Below are positions 1 to 10,672 of a stretch of 64,000 nucleotides of DNA, piece by piece. Both the position numbers and the translations under genes were made by a program. Below the pieces are notes generated by a model that had not been told where the DNA came from, searched no databases, and was given only the letters and a program-made list of their open reading frames with translations. Origin of the DNA: Christiangramia sediminis (GTDB lineage: Bacteria > Bacteroidota > Bacteroidia > Flavobacteriales > Flavobacteriaceae); NCBI RefSeq assembly GCF_020552705.1, contig NZ_JAJBZG010000002.1:496001-560000 (forward strand). The letters run 5' to 3'. Position 1 is the first letter of the stretch. Every line of letters begins with the position of its first letter.

Positions 1-1323
1 GTTCAATAATACCGGATGCCCTTTAAGTACGTTCTCCAATATATCCCAAACTACAGGTTCTTTCTTATCGATAATCTTCTTAGCAGACTTCACTGTTTTT
101 ACGATACCTCTCTCTATCAGTTTTCGGATGATGAAAGGCTTGTAAAGTTCAGCTGCCATATTCTTTGGAAGACCACATTCGAACATTTTCAATTCTGGTC
201 CTACAACGATTACCGAACGTGCTGAATAATCCACACGTTTACCAAGTAAGTTCTGACGGAAACGACCCTGCTTACCTTTCAATGAATCTGAAAGTGATTT
301 AAGTGGACGGTTAGAGTCAGTTTTTACTGCTGATGATTTTCTTGTATTATCGAATAATGAATCTACAGATTCCTGAAGCATACGTTTTTCGTTACGTAGA
401 ATAACTTCAGGAGCTTTGATCTCCATTAAACGTTTCAGACGGTTGTTACGAATAATTACACGACGGTAAAGATCGTTCAAATCTGAAGTCGCGAAACGAC
501 CACCATCAAGAGGCACAAGAGGTCTAAGTTCCGGTGGAATAACCGGTACAACCTTCATGATCATCCATTCCGGATTGTTTTCACGGTTTTTGTTTGCATC
601 ACGAAGTGCTTCCACAACCTGAAGTCTCTTAAGAGCCTCCGTTTTACGTTGCTTGGAAGTTTCGTTATTTGCTTTATGTCTTAATTCATAAGAAAGTTCA
701 TCAAGATCTATTCTCTTAAGAATTTCGATAAGACATTCAGCTCCCATTTTAGCGATAAACTTATTTGGGTCGCTGTCTTCTAAATATTGATTTTCCTGAG
801 GAAGTTCATCTAAGATGTTCAGGTACTCTTCTTCAGTTAAGAAATCCATTTTCTTTAATGGTTCCCCTTCTTCATTCTTCGCGTTACCTGCCTGGATCAC
901 TACATATCTTTCGTAGTAGATGATCATGTCAAGTTTCTTAGAAGGAAGACCTAGCAAATAACCAATTTTGTTAGGCAAAGAACGGAAATACCAGATATGA
1001 GCAACAGGTACCACAAGGTTAATGTGACCAACACGGTCTCTACGAACCTTCTTCTCTGTAACTTCTACACCACAACGGTCACAAACGATCCCTTTGTAAC
1101 GAATTCTCTTATATTTTCCGCAGGCACACTCATAATCCTTTACAGGACCAAAAATACGCTCACAGAACAATCCGTCACGCTCTGGTTTGTGCGTACGGTA
1201 ATTGATCGTTTCAGGCTTAAGAACTTCACCACGAGATTCCGCAAGGATGGACTCGGGAGAAGCTAAACCTATAGAGATCTGGTTGAACCTCTGTACTGTA
1301 TTTTTATCATTATTTCTAGCCAT
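1..1323 (-). CDS. rpoC: RNA polymerase subunit beta' (partial, N-terminal part)
   Basis: First 441 codons of the beta' subunit of DNA-dependent RNA polymerase; the gene leaves the window at base 1, so the stop codon is not visible. It starts at ATG 1323 (protein [13 protein letters not shown]). The N-terminal zinc ribbon is visible near residues 62-85 (CACGKYKR then CDRCGVEV), and the conserved [14 protein letters not shown] segment lies near residue 355. It follows rpoB by 72 bases on the same strand, the usual rpoBC transcription unit. Family assignment is certain; the catalytic NADFDGD motif would lie outside the window. Confidence 0.98.
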   Translation of the reverse strand, partial: MARNNDKNTVQRFNQISIGLASPESILAESRGEVLKPETINYRTHKPERDGLFCERIFGPVKDYECACGKYKRIRYKGIVCDRCGVEVTEKKVRRDRVGHINLVVPVAHIWYFRSLPNKIGYLLGLPSKKLDMIIYYERYVVIQAGNAKNEEGEPLKKMDFLTEEEYLNILDELPQENQYLEDSDPNKFIAKMGAECLIEILKRIDLDELSYELRHKANNETSKQRKTEALKRLQVVEALRDANKNRENNPEWMIMKVVPVIPPELRPLVPLDGGRFATSDLNDLYRRVIIRNNRLKRLMEIKAPEVILRNEKRMLQESVDSLFDNTRKSSAVKTDSNRPLKSLSDSLKGKQGRFRQNLLGKRVDYSARSVIVVGPELKMFECGLPKNMAAELYKPFIIRKLIERGIVKTVKSAKKIIDKKEPVVWDILENVLKGHPVLLN

Positions 1324-1362
1324 AATAAATGCTGCTAATTATTGTGAATATTCCGTTTAATT

Positions 1363-1382
1363 GGGGCTGAATGAACAGCCCC
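1363..1382 (-). promoter_or_regulatory. Hairpin in the rpoB-rpoC gap
   Basis: Perfect 7-bp inverted repeat GGGGCTG/CAGCCCC with a six-base loop, between the rpoB stop and the rpoC start. In the direction of transcription (minus) it is followed by AATTAAACGG, not by a T-run, so it is not a classical terminator. It may stabilise or process the mRNA; this role is inference. Confidence 0.5.
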
Positions 1383-1395
1383 GATCAACAGAATG

Positions 1396-4300
1396 TTATT
1401 CTTCAAGTTTTATATCCAATCCAAGACCTTTCAATTCGTGCATAAGTACGTTGAAAGATTCTGGTAGTCCAGGTTCTGGCATTGGCTCACCTTTAACAAT
1501 AGCCTCATAAGTCTTAGCTCTACCGATCACGTCATCAGACTTCACCGTTAGAATTTCTCTTAGAGTACTAGATGCTCCGTAAGCTTCAAGAGCCCAAACC
1601 TCCATCTCTCCAAATCTCTGACCACCGAATTGTGCCTTACCACCAAGCGGCTGCTGAGTAATAAGTGAGTATGGTCCAATAGATCTGGCGTGCATCTTAT
1701 CGTCGATCATATGACCTAACTTAAGCATGTAAATCACACCAACAGTTGCACGTTGGTCAAATCTCATTCCGGTTCCACCATCATACAGATAAGTATGACC
1801 GTATCTTGGAATACCTGCTTTATCTGTAAGATCATTGATCTCATCGATAGTTGCACCGTCAAAAATTGGAGTCGCATATTTCTTCCCGTTTTTCTGACCA
1901 GCCCATCCAAGAACTGTTTCGTAGATCTGACCGATGTTCATACGTGATGGTACCCCAAGTGGGTTCAACACGATATCAACCGGAGTTCCGTCTTCAAGGA
2001 ATGGCATATCTTCCTGACGAACGATTCTGGCAACAATACCTTTGTTACCGTGACGTCCTGCCATCTTATCCCCTACTTTAAGTTTACGCTTCTTAGCGAT
2101 GTAAACCTTAGCCAGTTTAAGAATTCCTGATGGAAGTTCATCTCCAACAGAAATGGTGAATTTCTCTCTTCTTAGGTTACCCTGAAGATCGTTTTCCTTG
2201 ATTTTATAATTATGTATAAGATCTGCAACAAGTTCATTAAGGTGATCATCTGTAGTCCATGTACCCGTTGTTAAGTGAGTATAATCGTCTACAGCGTTCA
2301 ACATCTTCAGCGTGTACTTCTTACCTTTTGGCATTATTTCTTCACCCAGGTCATTCTGCACTCCCTGAGCTGTTTTACCACCGATGATAGTGAAAAGTTT
2401 TTCAACCAATTCTGCTTTTAGATTCGCAAACTTAGCGTCATACTTTTTCTCTAATGCTGCAACATCTTCTTTATCTTGAGCTCTCTTACGCTTGTCTTTA
2501 ATTGCTCTTGCAAACAATTTCTTATTGATAACAACACCACTTAATGATGGAGAAGCTTTTAAAGAAGCATCTTTTACATCACCTGCCTTGTCACCAAAGA
2601 TCGCACGTAGAAGTTTTTCTTCCGGAGTTGGATCGCTTTCTCCCTTAGGAGTGATCTTACCGATAAGAATATCACCAGGCTTCACTTCAGCACCAACTCT
2701 AATCATTCCATGCTCATCAAGGTCTTTAGTAGCCTCTTCTGAAACGTTAGGAATATCATTCGTCAGTTCTTCGTTACCCAGTTTTGTATCTCTAACTTCA
2801 AGAGAGTATTCATCTATATGGATAGAGGTGAAAATATCATCTCTTACCACTTTCTCTGAAATTACAATCGCATCCTCAAAGTTGTAACCTTTCCAGGGCA
2901 TGAAGGCAACCTTCATGTTTCTACCTAGTGCAAGTTCACCTGCTTCAGTAGCATATCCCTGACAAAGTACCTGTCCTTTTGTAACTCTGTCCCCTACACT
3001 TACGATTGGCTTCAGGTTGATACAGGTTCCCTGGTTCGTCTTACGGAATTTGATAAGGTTGTAAGATTTTGAATCATCATCAAAACTTACCATTCTCTCC
3101 TCTTCCGTACGATCGTACTTAATTACAATCTTATTAGCATCTACATATTCTACTTCTCCTTCTCCTTCAGCATTGATCAATACTCTAGAATCTGTAGCAA
3201 CCTGTCTTTCTAGTCCTGTTCCAACGATAGGAGAATCAGTTCTTAAAAGTGGTACTGCCTGACGCATCATGTTTGATCCCATCAATGCACGGTTAGCATC
3301 ATCATGTTCCAAAAATGGAATTAATGAAGCCGAAATAGACGAGATCTGGTTTGGAGCAACATCGGTATAATGTATCTCCTTAGGATCTACAACCGGGAAG
3401 TCACCTTCCATTCGTGCAATTACACGATCTGTATCTATGGTACCATCATCTTTTAATGGAATGTTAGCCTGAGCTATCTTCTTACCTTCTTCTTCCTCAG
3501 CACTTAAATAAATAGGCTCTTCAGAAGTGTTTATCTTACCATCGGTTACTGTACGGTATGGTGTTTCAATGAATCCCATTCCGTTCACTTTTGCATATAC
3601 AGAAAGTGAAGAGATCAAACCAATGTTCGGACCTTCAGGAGTTTCAATAGGACAAAGTCTTCCGTAGTGAGTATAGTGAACATCACGTACCTCGAAACCT
3701 GCTCTTTCTCTTGAAAGACCTCCTGGTCCTAATGCCGAAAGTCTACGCTTGTGCGTGATCTCTGCAAGAGGGTTGGTCTGGTCCATGAACTGAGATAACT
3801 GGTTGGTTCCAAAGAACGAATTGATCACAGAAGACAATGTCTTCGCGTTGATCAAATCTATTGGAGTAAACACCTCGTTATCACGAACGTTCATTCTCTC
3901 ACGGATCGTTCTTGCCATACGGGCAAGACCAACACCGAACTGCTGAGATAACTGCTCACCTACAGTTCTAACACGACGGTTAGATAAGTGATCAATATCA
4001 TCAATCTCAGCTTTAGAGTTAATAAGCTCAATTAAATATTTAACAATAGTGATAATGTCTAATTTGGTAAGCACTTGCTTATCCATTTCAACATCAAGAC
4101 CAAGCTTTTTGTTCATTCTATATCTACCAACTTCTCCAAGGCTGTAACGCTGATCTGAGAAGAAAAGCTTGTCGATAATTCCACGAGCAGTTTCCTCATC
4201 TGGCGGTTCAGCATTACGAAGCTGACGATAAATATGTTCTACCGCTTCTTTTTCAGAGTTGGTAGGATCTTTTTGCAATGTATTATGAATGATCGCATAA

Positions 4301-5211
4301 TCACCGGTTTGGTTATCCTCTTTATGAAGAAGGATAGTCTTACTTCCGGTCTCAAGAATTTCTTCTATGTGATCTTTTTCTAATTCTGTATCACGGTCCA
4401 GAACGATCTCGTTACGCTCAATAGAAACAACTTCACCAGTATCTTCATCTACGAAATCTTCATACCATGTATTAAGCACTCTTGCCGCAAGTTTACGTCC
4501 AAGGTACTTTTTAAGTCCTGTCTTAGAAACTTTAACCTCTTCAGCAAGGTCAAAGATCTCCAGGATATCCTTATCACGCTCGAACCCGATAGCACGGAAA
4601 AGAGTAGTAACAGGTAATTTTTTCTTACGATCGATATACGCGTACATAACGCTGTTAATATCGGTAGCAAATTCAATCCATGATCCTTTAAAAGGAATTA
4701 CACGGGCAGAATATAATTTAGTTCCATTAGCATGGAAAGACTGTCCAAAGAAAACCCCCGGTGAACGGTGTAGCTGAGAAACTACTACTCGCTCGGCACC
4801 GTTGATGCAGAAAGTTCCGCTAGGTGTCATATAAGGGATAGTTCCCAGGTATACGTCCTGTACGATGGTTTCAAAATCTTCGTGTTCAGGGTCGGTACAG
4901 TATAACTTAAGTCTAGCCTTAAGTGGCACACTGTAGGTCAATCCGCGTTCAATACACTCCTGAATGGAATACCTCGGCGGGTCCACAAAATAATCTAAGA
5001 ATTCTAGTACAAATTGATTACGGGTGTCCGTAATGGGGAAGTTTTCTAGGAAGGTGTTGTAAAGACCTTCATTTCCCCGTTCTTCTGATTTTGTCTCTAA
5101 TTGAAAGAAGTCCTGAAAAGACTTAATCTGCAGATCCAGAAAGTCCGGATAAGCAGGCTTGTTCTTAACAGAAGAGAAACTCAATCTTTCAGTTTGCTTT
5201 GCTAACATCAA
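1396..5211 (-). CDS. rpoB: RNA polymerase subunit beta
   Basis: Complete 1271-residue beta subunit of RNA polymerase, normal length for Bacteroidota. Visible family landmarks include the rifampicin-binding cluster ([20 protein letters not shown] followed by RLSALGPGG, about residues 480-515) with the usual Asp, His and Ser residues intact, so rifampicin sensitivity would be predicted, and the [14 protein letters not shown] active-site segment near residue 1070. The C-terminus has the [20 protein letters not shown] motif that contacts beta'. Start ATG 5211. It is separated from rplL by 129 bases that hold a strong hairpin, which suggests that polymerase genes are expressed below the level of the ribosomal proteins. 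Confidence 0.99.
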   Translation of the reverse strand: MMLAKQTERLSFSSVKNKPAYPDFLDLQIKSFQDFFQLETKSEERGNEGLYNTFLENFPITDTRNQFVLEFLDYFVDPPRYSIQECIERGLTYSVPLKARLKLYCTDPEHEDFETIVQDVYLGTIPYMTPSGTFCINGAERVVVSQLHRSPGVFFGQSFHANGTKLYSARVIPFKGSWIEFATDINSVMYAYIDRKKKLPVTTLFRAIGFERDKDILEIFDLAEEVKVSKTGLKKYLGRKLAARVLNTWYEDFVDEDTGEVVSIERNEIVLDRDTELEKDHIEEILETGSKTILLHKEDNQTGDYAIIHNTLQKDPTNSEKEAVEHIYRQLRNAEPPDEETARGIIDKLFFSDQRYSLGEVGRYRMNKKLGLDVEMDKQVLTKLDIITIVKYLIELINSKAEIDDIDHLSNRRVRTVGEQLSQQFGVGLARMARTIRERMNVRDNEVFTPIDLINAKTLSSVINSFFGTNQLSQFMDQTNPLAEITHKRRLSALGPGGLSRERAGFEVRDVHYTHYGRLCPIETPEGPNIGLISSLSVYAKVNGMGFIETPYRTVTDGKINTSEEPIYLSAEEEEGKKIAQANIPLKDDGTIDTDRVIARMEGDFPVVDPKEIHYTDVAPNQISSISASLIPFLEHDDANRALMGSNMMRQAVPLLRTDSPIVGTGLERQVATDSRVLINAEGEGEVEYVDANKIVIKYDRTEEERMVSFDDDSKSYNLIKFRKTNQGTCINLKPIVSVGDRVTKGQVLCQGYATEAGELALGRNMKVAFMPWKGYNFEDAIVISEKVVRDDIFTSIHIDEYSLEVRDTKLGNEELTNDIPNVSEEATKDLDEHGMIRVGAEVKPGDILIGKITPKGESDPTPEEKLLRAIFGDKAGDVKDASLKASPSLSGVVINKKLFARAIKDKRKRAQDKEDVAALEKKYDAKFANLKAELVEKLFTIIGGKTAQGVQNDLGEEIMPKGKKYTLKMLNAVDDYTHLTTGTWTTDDHLNELVADLIHNYKIKENDLQGNLRREKFTISVGDELPSGILKLAKVYIAKKRKLKVGDKMAGRHGNKGIVARIVRQEDMPFLEDGTPVDIVLNPLGVPSRMNIGQIYETVLGWAGQKNGKKYATPIFDGATIDEINDLTDKAGIPRYGHTYLYDGGTGMRFDQRATVGVIYMLKLGHMIDDKMHARSIGPYSLITQQPLGGKAQFGGQRFGEMEVWALEAYGASSTLREILTVKSDDVIGRAKTYEAIVKGEPMPEPGLPESFNVLMHELKGLGLDIKLEE

Positions 5212-5278
5212 TGGACGGGATTATAATTTATATATAAAAAACTGCGATTTTTGAACTTAAGTTCTATATACGCAAAAT

Positions 5279-5316
5279 GGTTTAGACCTCCAGGAGTGAA
5301 TCCTGAGGTCTAAACC
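5279..5316 (-). promoter_or_regulatory. Long hairpin between rplL and rpoB (candidate attenuator or RNase III site)
   Basis: Inverted repeat GGTTTAGACCTC(C)AGGA / TCCTGAGGTCTAAACC, about 16 paired bases with one bulged C and a five-base loop (gtgaa). It sits in the 129-base gap between the rplL stop and the rpoB start. Downstream on the minus strand comes ATTTTGCG, only a weak T-tract. In E. coli the same gap holds an attenuator and an RNase III site; equivalence here is inference from position. Confidence 0.7.
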
Positions 5317-5340
5317 TAAATAATATTGCTTGTGTTAAGC

Positions 5341-5715
5341 TTATTTAAGCTCAACCTCAGCTCCTGCTTCTTCTAATTGCTTTTTAAGAGCTTCTGCTTC
5401 GTCTTTTGCTACTCCTTCTTTTACTGGTTTTGGAGCATTGTCTACTAATTCTTTAGCATCTTTAAGACCTAATCCTGTAAGTTCTTTTACAAGTTTAACT
5501 ACAGCTAATTTAGATCCTCCTGGAGCAGTAAGAATAACATCAAATTCAGTTTGTTCTTCAGCTTCTTCACCACCAGCGGCAGCACCACCAGCAACAGCTA
5601 CTGCAGCAGCAGCAGGCTCGATACCATATTCTTCTTTTAAAATATCAGCTAATTCGTTTACTTCTTTTACAGTAAGATTAACTAATTGTTCTGCGAAATC
5701 TTTTAAATCTGCCAT
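5341..5715 (-). CDS. rplL: Ribosomal protein bL12 (L7/L12)
   Basis: 124-residue stalk protein of the large ribosomal subunit that recruits translation GTPases. N-terminal dimerisation helices (residues 1-35), an Ala/Gly/Glu-rich hinge (residues 36-55) and the C-terminal factor-binding domain with [20 protein letters not shown] are all present. Start ATG 5715. It lies directly after rplJ, as in all rplKAJL operons, with rpoB following across a hairpin. Confidence 0.99.
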   Translation of the reverse strand: MADLKDFAEQLVNLTVKEVNELADILKEEYGIEPAAAAVAVAGGAAAGGEEAEEQTEFDVILTAPGGSKLAVVKLVKELTGLGLKDAKELVDNAPKPVKEGVAKDEAEALKKQLEEAGAEVELK

Positions 5716-5772
5716 TTTCTATCGTTTTTAAAAAGTTCTTTAATTTATAATTGTTAAAAAGTGCGTACTATT

Positions 5773-6294
5773 TTATCCCTCTTTTTCTGAAAGGGTTTTA
5801 AGGATTCCTGCAAGTTTTCCACCACCTGATTTAAGTGCAGAAACAACATTTTTAGCAGGAGATTGAAGTAATCCAACGATATCCCCGATAACTTCTTCTT
5901 TAGACTTGATATTAACAAGTGTATCAAGATAGTCATCACCTACATAAATAGCTTCTTCTACAAAAGCTCCTTTAAGTAAAGGTTTCTCAGATTTCTTTCT
6001 AAATTCCTTAATTACTTTCGCCGGAGCATTTCCGGTTTCAGAAAGCATGATTGAGGTATTGCCTTTTAAAACTGTAGGAAGATCACCGAAATCTTTTTCA
6101 GCAGCTTCCATAGCTTTAGCAAGCAATGTATTTTTAACTACCGCCAACTTAACGTTTGCTTTAAAACAAGCTCTACGTAAGTTCGAAGTACTTCCAGCGT
6201 CAAGGCCAGAAATATCAGCTAGATAGATAGTTTGAGTATCGGCTAACTGGGCAGTTAAAGCTTCTATAACTTGTGCTTTTTCTTCTCTTGTCAT
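5773..6294 (-). CDS. rplJ: Ribosomal protein uL10
   Basis: 173-residue L10, the base of the ribosomal stalk that binds 23S rRNA and L12 dimers. The N-terminal rRNA-binding region (MTREEKAQVIEALTAQLADT, YLADISGLDAG) and RRACFKANVKLAVVKNTLLA are typical, and the C-terminal helix that carries L12 is present. Start ATG 6294, nine bases after the rplA stop, so co-transcribed. L10-L12 autoregulation of the leader is known in other bacteria; no clear leader site was found here. Confidence 0.98.
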   Translation of the reverse strand: MTREEKAQVIEALTAQLADTQTIYLADISGLDAGSTSNLRRACFKANVKLAVVKNTLLAKAMEAAEKDFGDLPTVLKGNTSIMLSETGNAPAKVIKEFRKKSEKPLLKGAFVEEAIYVGDDYLDTLVNIKSKEEVIGDIVGLLQSPAKNVVSALKSGGGKLAGILKTLSEKEG

Positions 6295-6303
6295 AATCTT
6301 AAA

Positions 6304-7002
6304 TTATTGCTCAGTAAACCTTTTAGTATCTATTGCTACACTCGGGCTCATAGTGCTTGACATATAAATACTCTTTATATAAACACCTTTAGCTGCCTGA
6401 GGTTTCAATTTTACCAGCGTAGTTAATAATTCCTTTGCGTTACCTGCAATTTTCTCAGCATCAAAAGATGCTTTTCCAACTCCAGCATGCACAATTCCGT
6501 GCTTATCTACCTTAAAGTCAATTTTACCAGCTTTCACATCTGAAACCGCTTTAGCGATATCCATAGTTACAGTACCAGTTTTAGGGTTAGGCATTAAACC
6601 TCTTGGTCCAAGAACACGTCCTAGTGGTCCAAGTTTACCCATAACGCTAGGCATAGTGATGATCACATCAACATCTGTCCAGCCTCCTTTAATCTTATCA
6701 AGGTATTCATCCAATCCAACGTAATCGGCACCAGCTTCTTTAGCCTCTTCTTCCTTATCTGGAGTCACAAGAGCCAAAACTTTAACGTCTTTACCAGTTC
6801 CGTGAGGAAGTGTTACCACACCTCTTACCATCTGATTTGCTTTTCTAGGATCTACGTTCAAACGAACCGCCAAATCCACAGAAGCATCAAAATTTGCGTT
6901 GGTAACTTCTTTTATCAAAGCTGAAGCTTCGGCGACTGTATAAGTCTTGCCGTTCTCAATCTTAGACTGAGCTTCTTTTTGCTTTTTAGTTAATTTTGCC
7001 AT
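6304..7002 (-). CDS. rplA: Ribosomal protein uL1
   Basis: 232-residue L1, a 23S rRNA-binding protein of the L1 stalk involved in E-site tRNA release, and a translational repressor of its own operon in many bacteria. Signature stretches [19 protein letters not shown] and [19 protein letters not shown] are visible. Start ATG 7002, 19 bases after rplK. Length is normal. Confidence 0.99.
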   Translation of the reverse strand: MAKLTKKQKEAQSKIENGKTYTVAEASALIKEVTNANFDASVDLAVRLNVDPRKANQMVRGVVTLPHGTGKDVKVLALVTPDKEEEAKEAGADYVGLDEYLDKIKGGWTDVDVIITMPSVMGKLGPLGRVLGPRGLMPNPKTGTVTMDIAKAVSDVKAGKIDFKVDKHGIVHAGVGKASFDAEKIAGNAKELLTTLVKLKPQAAKGVYIKSIYMSSTMSPSVAIDTKRFTEQ

Positions 7003-7021
7003 TTTTTAATTTCTTTTTGGA

Positions 7022-7459
7022 TTAAAACGGTGCATCACCTTTTACAGTTATTCCCATCGAACGAGCTGTTCCGGCAACCATTTTCATTGCAGACTCTACA
7101 GTAAATGCATTAAGATCCTGCATCTTGTCTTCTGCAATCGCTTTAACCTGATCCCAAGAAACACTAGCTACTTTTTTTCTGTTCGGTTCACCAGAACCTT
7201 TTTTAGTCTTAGCCGCTTCCATCAATTGTACTGCTGCAGGTGGAGTCTTGATAACAAAATCAAAAGACTTATCCTTATAAACAGTAATTGCAACTGGAAG
7301 TACCTTTCCTTGCTTATCCTGAGTTCTACCATTGAATTGCTTACAGAATTCCATGATGTTTACCCCGGCAGCACCTAAAGCAGGTCCAACTGGTGGTGAT
7401 GGGTTAGCAGCACCTCCGCGAACTTGTAGTTTTACAACTTTACTTACTTCTTTTGCCAT
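7022..7459 (-). CDS. rplK: Ribosomal protein uL11
   Basis: 145-residue L11 of the GTPase-associated centre. It has the proline-rich N-terminal helix linker ([20 protein letters not shown]) and the C-terminal rRNA-binding domain ([26 protein letters not shown]). Start ATG 7459. It follows nusG by 73 bases on the same strand; nusG-rplK-rplA-rplJ-rplL is the universal order. Confidence 0.99.
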
Positions 7460-7532
7460 TTTTCAAATTTTTAAATGATCGTTTATTGAGTGGAAGCTTA
7501 AAAAACAATCAAAAAATATGTAACAGTTATTA

Positions 7533-8084
7533 TTATACTTTTTCTACTTGCATATAGCTTAGTTCCAATGGTGTTTTTCTTCCGAAAATCTTAACCATTA
7601 CCTCCAGCTTACGCTTTTCTTCATTAATCTTCTCTACAGTACCATTAAATCCATTGAACGGTCCGTCAATAACTTTAATAGTTTCACCAATTGTGAACGG
7701 AATCGCAACATTATCAGCTTTCACAGAAAGCTCATCTACCTTTCCTAACATTCTATTCACTTCAGATTTTCTAAGCGGCACAGGATCTCCTCCTTTTGTT
7801 TCACCTAAAAACCCAATAACTCCGTTTATTCCTTTTATAATATGAGGAATCTCTCCCCCAATATTTGCCTGAATCATTACATAACCAGGAAAATAGACTC
7901 TTTCTTTGTTTACCTTCTTACCGTTACGAATTTGAATCACCTTTTCGGTAGGAACAAGAACCTGATCTATGGCGTCTTGAAGCCCCAGGTATTCGATCTC
8001 TTTTTCAATATAATCTTTAACCTTATTCTCCTGTCCGCTAACGGCACGAACCACATACCACTTTTTCTCTTTTGCTTCTGCCAT
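7533..8084 (-). CDS. nusG: Transcription termination/antitermination factor NusG
   Basis: 183-residue NusG with the N-terminal NGN domain (KKWYVVRAVSGQENKVKDYI, then VYFPGYVMIQ) that binds RNA polymerase, and the C-terminal KOW domain (IGETIKVIDGPFNGFNGTVE) that couples to S10 or Rho. Start ATG 8084, 11 bases after secE. Normal length and context. Confidence 0.99.
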   Translation of the reverse strand: MAEAKEKKWYVVRAVSGQENKVKDYIEKEIEYLGLQDAIDQVLVPTEKVIQIRNGKKVNKERVYFPGYVMIQANIGGEIPHIIKGINGVIGFLGETKGGDPVPLRKSEVNRMLGKVDELSVKADNVAIPFTIGETIKVIDGPFNGFNGTVEKINEEKRKLEVMVKIFGRKTPLELSYMQVEKV

Positions 8085-8095
8085 AGCTATCTTAA

Positions 8096-8293
8096 TTATG
8101 ATTTAACCCATTCGAAGTACTGCTCAATCGCTCCACTAAAAAGCGTATCGACACCCCAAATAGCCAATGAAAAAATAATCGAGAATACTGCAACAATAAC
8201 TGTTAGCCTTTGAGCTTCAGACCAGCTTGTCCAGGTAACGTGGTTTCTTAACTCGTTATATGATTCTGATATGTAATTAACAATTCCTGCCAT
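8096..8293 (-). CDS. secE: Preprotein translocase subunit SecE
   Basis: 65-residue SecE with one membrane helix (about residues 33-55, LTVIVAVFSIIFSLAIWGVD) preceded by the amphipathic segment ELRNHVTWTSWSEAQ. The start is taken at ATG 8293 (MAGIVNYISES); a longer reading would run back into the tRNA-Trp gene and is rejected. Part of the SecYEG channel. It lies between tRNA-Trp and nusG, the standard arrangement. Confidence 0.96.
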   Translation of the reverse strand: MAGIVNYISESYNELRNHVTWTSWSEAQRLTVIVAVFSIIFSLAIWGVDTLFSGAIEQYFEWVKS

Positions 8294-8311
8294 TTTATAA
8301 AAAGATATTTG

Positions 8312-8384
8312 CACGGGTTGAGAGGCTCGAACTCCCGACACCTGGTTTTGGAGACCAGTGCTCTACCAACTGAGCTAAACCCGT
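8312..8384 (-). tRNA. tRNA-Trp (CCA)
   Basis: 73-base cloverleaf on the minus strand: acceptor ACGGGTT/AACCCGT, anticodon arm CTGGT-CTCCAAA-ACCAG with anticodon CCA, T loop GTTCGAGC, discriminator G. The 3' CCA is not encoded. It lies between tuf and secE, as in many Bacteroidota, and is probably processed out of the shared transcript. Confidence 0.97.
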
Positions 8385-8395
8385 AAATATAAGTG

Positions 8396-8424
8396 AAGGT
8401 ATCCCGCTCTTCACGGGATACCTT
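8396..8424 (-). promoter_or_regulatory. Hairpin between tuf and tRNA-Trp
   Basis: 11-bp inverted repeat AAGGTATCCCG/CGGGATACCTT with a seven-base loop. The T-run follows it on the plus strand; on the minus strand, where tuf is transcribed, the hairpin is followed by CACTTATATT. As tuf and tRNA-Trp/secE read the same way, it is more likely a partial terminator or processing structure than a full stop. This is inference. Confidence 0.6.
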
Positions 8425-8442
8425 TTTATATTAAGATAATTC

Positions 8443-9630
8443 TTAATCTAGAATTTCAGTTACCTGACCAGCACCTACAGTTCTACCACCTTCACGTATA
8501 GCGAAACGTAGTCCTGTATTCATTGCGATTGGCTGGATAAGCTCTACTGTAATAGTAAGGTTATCACCAGGCATTACCATTTCTACACCATCAGGAAGGT
8601 TAATTGTTCCTGTAACATCAGTTGTACGTACGTAGAACTGAGGACGGTAGTTGTTATGGAATGGAGTGTGACGTCCACCTTCTTCTTTCTTAAGGATATA
8701 AACCTCTGCTTTGAATTTTGCGTGAGGAGTTACAGATCCTGGCTTAGTAATTACCATACCTCTAGAGATCTGAGTCTTTTCAATACCTCTTAGAAGGATA
8801 CCAACGTTATCACCAGCTTCACCTCTATCAAGAATCTTACGGAACATTTCAACTCCAGTAATAGTAGAAGTAAGTTTTCCAGCTCCCATACCAATGATCT
8901 CTACAGGATCTCCAGTATTAGCAACACCAGTTTCGATACGTCCAGTTGCAACAGTACCACGACCAGTAATAGAGAATACATCTTCGATAGGCATCAAGAA
9001 AGGCTTATCAACATCACGCTGTGGAAGCTCAATCCAAGTATCAACCGCTTCCATAAGATCAAGAACAGTCTTAGACCATTTCTCATCACCTTCAAGAGCT
9101 CCAAGTGCAGAACCTGAAATTACAGGACCATTATCACCATCATACTCGTAGAAAGAAAGAAGATCTCTTACTTCCATTTCAACTAGTTCAAGAAGTTCCT
9201 CATCATCAACAAGGTCAACTTTATTTAAGAATACAACGATTCTTGGAATACCAACCTGACGTCCAAGAAGGATGTGCTCACGAGTTTGTGGCATAGGACC
9301 ATCAGTCGCAGCAACAACAAGAATAGCACCATCCATCTGAGCAGCACCAGTTACCATGTTCTTTACGTAATCGGCGTGACCAGGACAGTCAACGTGTGCA
9401 TAGTGACGCTTCTCTGTTGAATACTCAACGTGAGAAGAGTTAATTGTAATACCTCTTTCTTTTTCTTCTGGAGCGTTGTCAATTTGATCAAACGCACTAG
9501 CTTCTGAATATCCAGCATCAGCCATTACTTTAGTAATAGCAGCTGTTAATGTAGTTTTTCCGTGATCTACGTGTCCAATTGTACCAATATTTAGGTGCGG
9601 TTTGGAACGATCGTAAGTTTCCTTTGCCAT
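8443..9630 (-). CDS. tuf: Elongation factor Tu
   Basis: 395-residue EF-Tu, the GTPase that delivers aminoacyl-tRNA to the ribosome. G1 GHVDHGKT (residues 19-26), G3 DCPGH, G4 NKVD and the switch I region [12 protein letters not shown] are all present, followed by two beta-barrel domains. Start ATG 9630. It lies inside a tRNA operon (Thr-Tyr-Gly-Thr-tuf-Trp), and no second copy is in the window. Confidence 0.99.
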   Translation of the reverse strand: MAKETYDRSKPHLNIGTIGHVDHGKTTLTAAITKVMADAGYSEASAFDQIDNAPEEKERGITINSSHVEYSTEKRHYAHVDCPGHADYVKNMVTGAAQMDGAILVVAATDGPMPQTREHILLGRQVGIPRIVVFLNKVDLVDDEELLELVEMEVRDLLSFYEYDGDNGPVISGSALGALEGDEKWSKTVLDLMEAVDTWIELPQRDVDKPFLMPIEDVFSITGRGTVATGRIETGVANTGDPVEIIGMGAGKLTSTITGVEMFRKILDRGEAGDNVGILLRGIEKTQISRGMVITKPGSVTPHAKFKAEVYILKKEEGGRHTPFHNNYRPQFYVRTTDVTGTINLPDGVEMVMPGDNLTITVELIQPIAMNTGLRFAIREGGRTVGAGQVTEILD

Positions 9631-9687
9631 AATTAATACTTATTTAATCTTAGTTATATATTAGTGTTCAATTTTATACAAAACTAG

Positions 9688-9759
<72 letters not shown>

Positions 9760-9999
9760 CAGACAATTGACTGTTTTAAACAGCGATAACCATAAACCAA
9801 CACGGGGTTTATGGATAAGATCAGGACTGAGGTAATGTTGCCGATATAACCCAATTTGGATCACTTTTTACAGACTAACAAAAGAAATTTAAAACACAAA
9901 ACTTTAACTTTCTTCTAATCTAATAACCGGGGGATATCCTGATTCAATTTATTAGAGCAAAAAGATCACGCTTTTCAGCATGAGACATTTTCGCTTTTG

Positions 10000-10072
10000 A
10001 GCGGGAGACCGGGTTCGAACCGGCGACATTCAGCTTGGAAGGCTGACGCTCTACCAACTGAGCTACTCCCGC
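10000..10072 (-). tRNA. tRNA-Gly (TCC)
   Basis: 73-base cloverleaf: acceptor GCGGGAG/CTCCCGC, anticodon arm TCAGC-CTTCCAA-GCTGA with anticodon TCC, T loop GTTCGAACC, discriminator T. Third gene of the tRNA run upstream of tuf. Between it and tRNA-Thr(GGT) are 240 bases in which I see no gene. Confidence 0.97.
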
Positions 10073-10212
10073 ATTACCATATTTAGATCTACATCTATTT
10101 GGATTATCTCGCAAAAGCTCGATGATCCAGTTTGGGTGACCCCAAACTTCGATTTTAAAAACACTGTCTTTCAAAAGCGAGCTTTTGACGCCAGCTTATT
10201 TTAAAATCTTAG

Positions 10213-10294
<82 letters not shown>

Positions 10295-10495
10295 AATTTT
10301 ACCACTATTTCATAGAACCATAGCTGAAACAGCTAAGCTTCTGATGGTTTTTAAAACGGCTGCAAATTAAAGCAAATTTGAAGCACCATCCAAAGCATTT
10401 TTTAAAATTTCAAAGGATTATTTTTTAACTTTTTCAACCTTAAGGTTTTAAAATTTAAATTTTCTCCAAAATTTTGGTAATTCCAGTATTTCAAG

Positions 10496-10569
10496 AGCCG
10501 ATGGAGGGACTCGAACCCACGACCTGCTGATTACAAATCAGCTGCTCTAGCCAGCTGAGCTACATCGGC
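10496..10569 (-). tRNA. tRNA-Thr (TGT)
   Basis: 74-base cloverleaf: acceptor GCCGATG/CATCGGC, anticodon arm GCTGA-TTTGTAA-TCAGC with anticodon TGT, T loop GTTCGAGTC, discriminator T. First gene of the tRNA-tuf operon, about 50 bases downstream of the predicted promoter. About 200 bases separate it from tRNA-Tyr; that stretch is AT-rich with no gene seen. Confidence 0.97.
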
Positions 10570-10592
10570 CTTTTACGCTGCTTTTTCAGCAT

Positions 10593-10619
10593 AAAAAAGT
10601 CCGCTATTTCTAACGGACT
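10593..10619 (-). terminator. Intrinsic terminator after hpf, overlapping the tRNA promoter start
   Basis: On the minus strand AGTCCG-(10-base loop)-CGGACT followed by T6. It lies 54 bases past the hpf stop. The -7 element of the tRNA/tuf promoter ends at 10621, so tRNA transcription would start inside the 5' arm of this hairpin. Confidence 0.65.
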
Positions 10620-10620
10620 G

Positions 10621-10649
10621 CAAATGTATATAAATTATTCCTTTATCAA
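10621..10649 (-). promoter_or_regulatory. Predicted promoter of the tRNA-Thr/Tyr/Gly/Thr-tuf operon
   Basis: Minus strand: TTG, 18 bases, TACATTTG, which matches the Bacteroidota housekeeping consensus (TTTG near -33 and TAnnTTTG near -7). It lies about 50 bases upstream of tRNA-Thr(TGT). Confidence 0.65.
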
Positions 10650-10672
10650 AAAATAATTTTGAAAAAAATTAG

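Noticed and set aside
2492-2887. 131-codon plus-strand frame in rpoB
   Set aside because: Antisense shadow of a highly conserved gene; no start signal or family match.
8294-8341. Longer secE start that adds 16 residues
   Set aside because: The extension is translated tRNA-Trp sequence; the MAGIVNY start fits the family.
9944-10174. 76-codon frame on the minus strand over the tRNA run
   Set aside because: It covers the whole tRNA-Gly gene and has no family features; coincidence of open frame.
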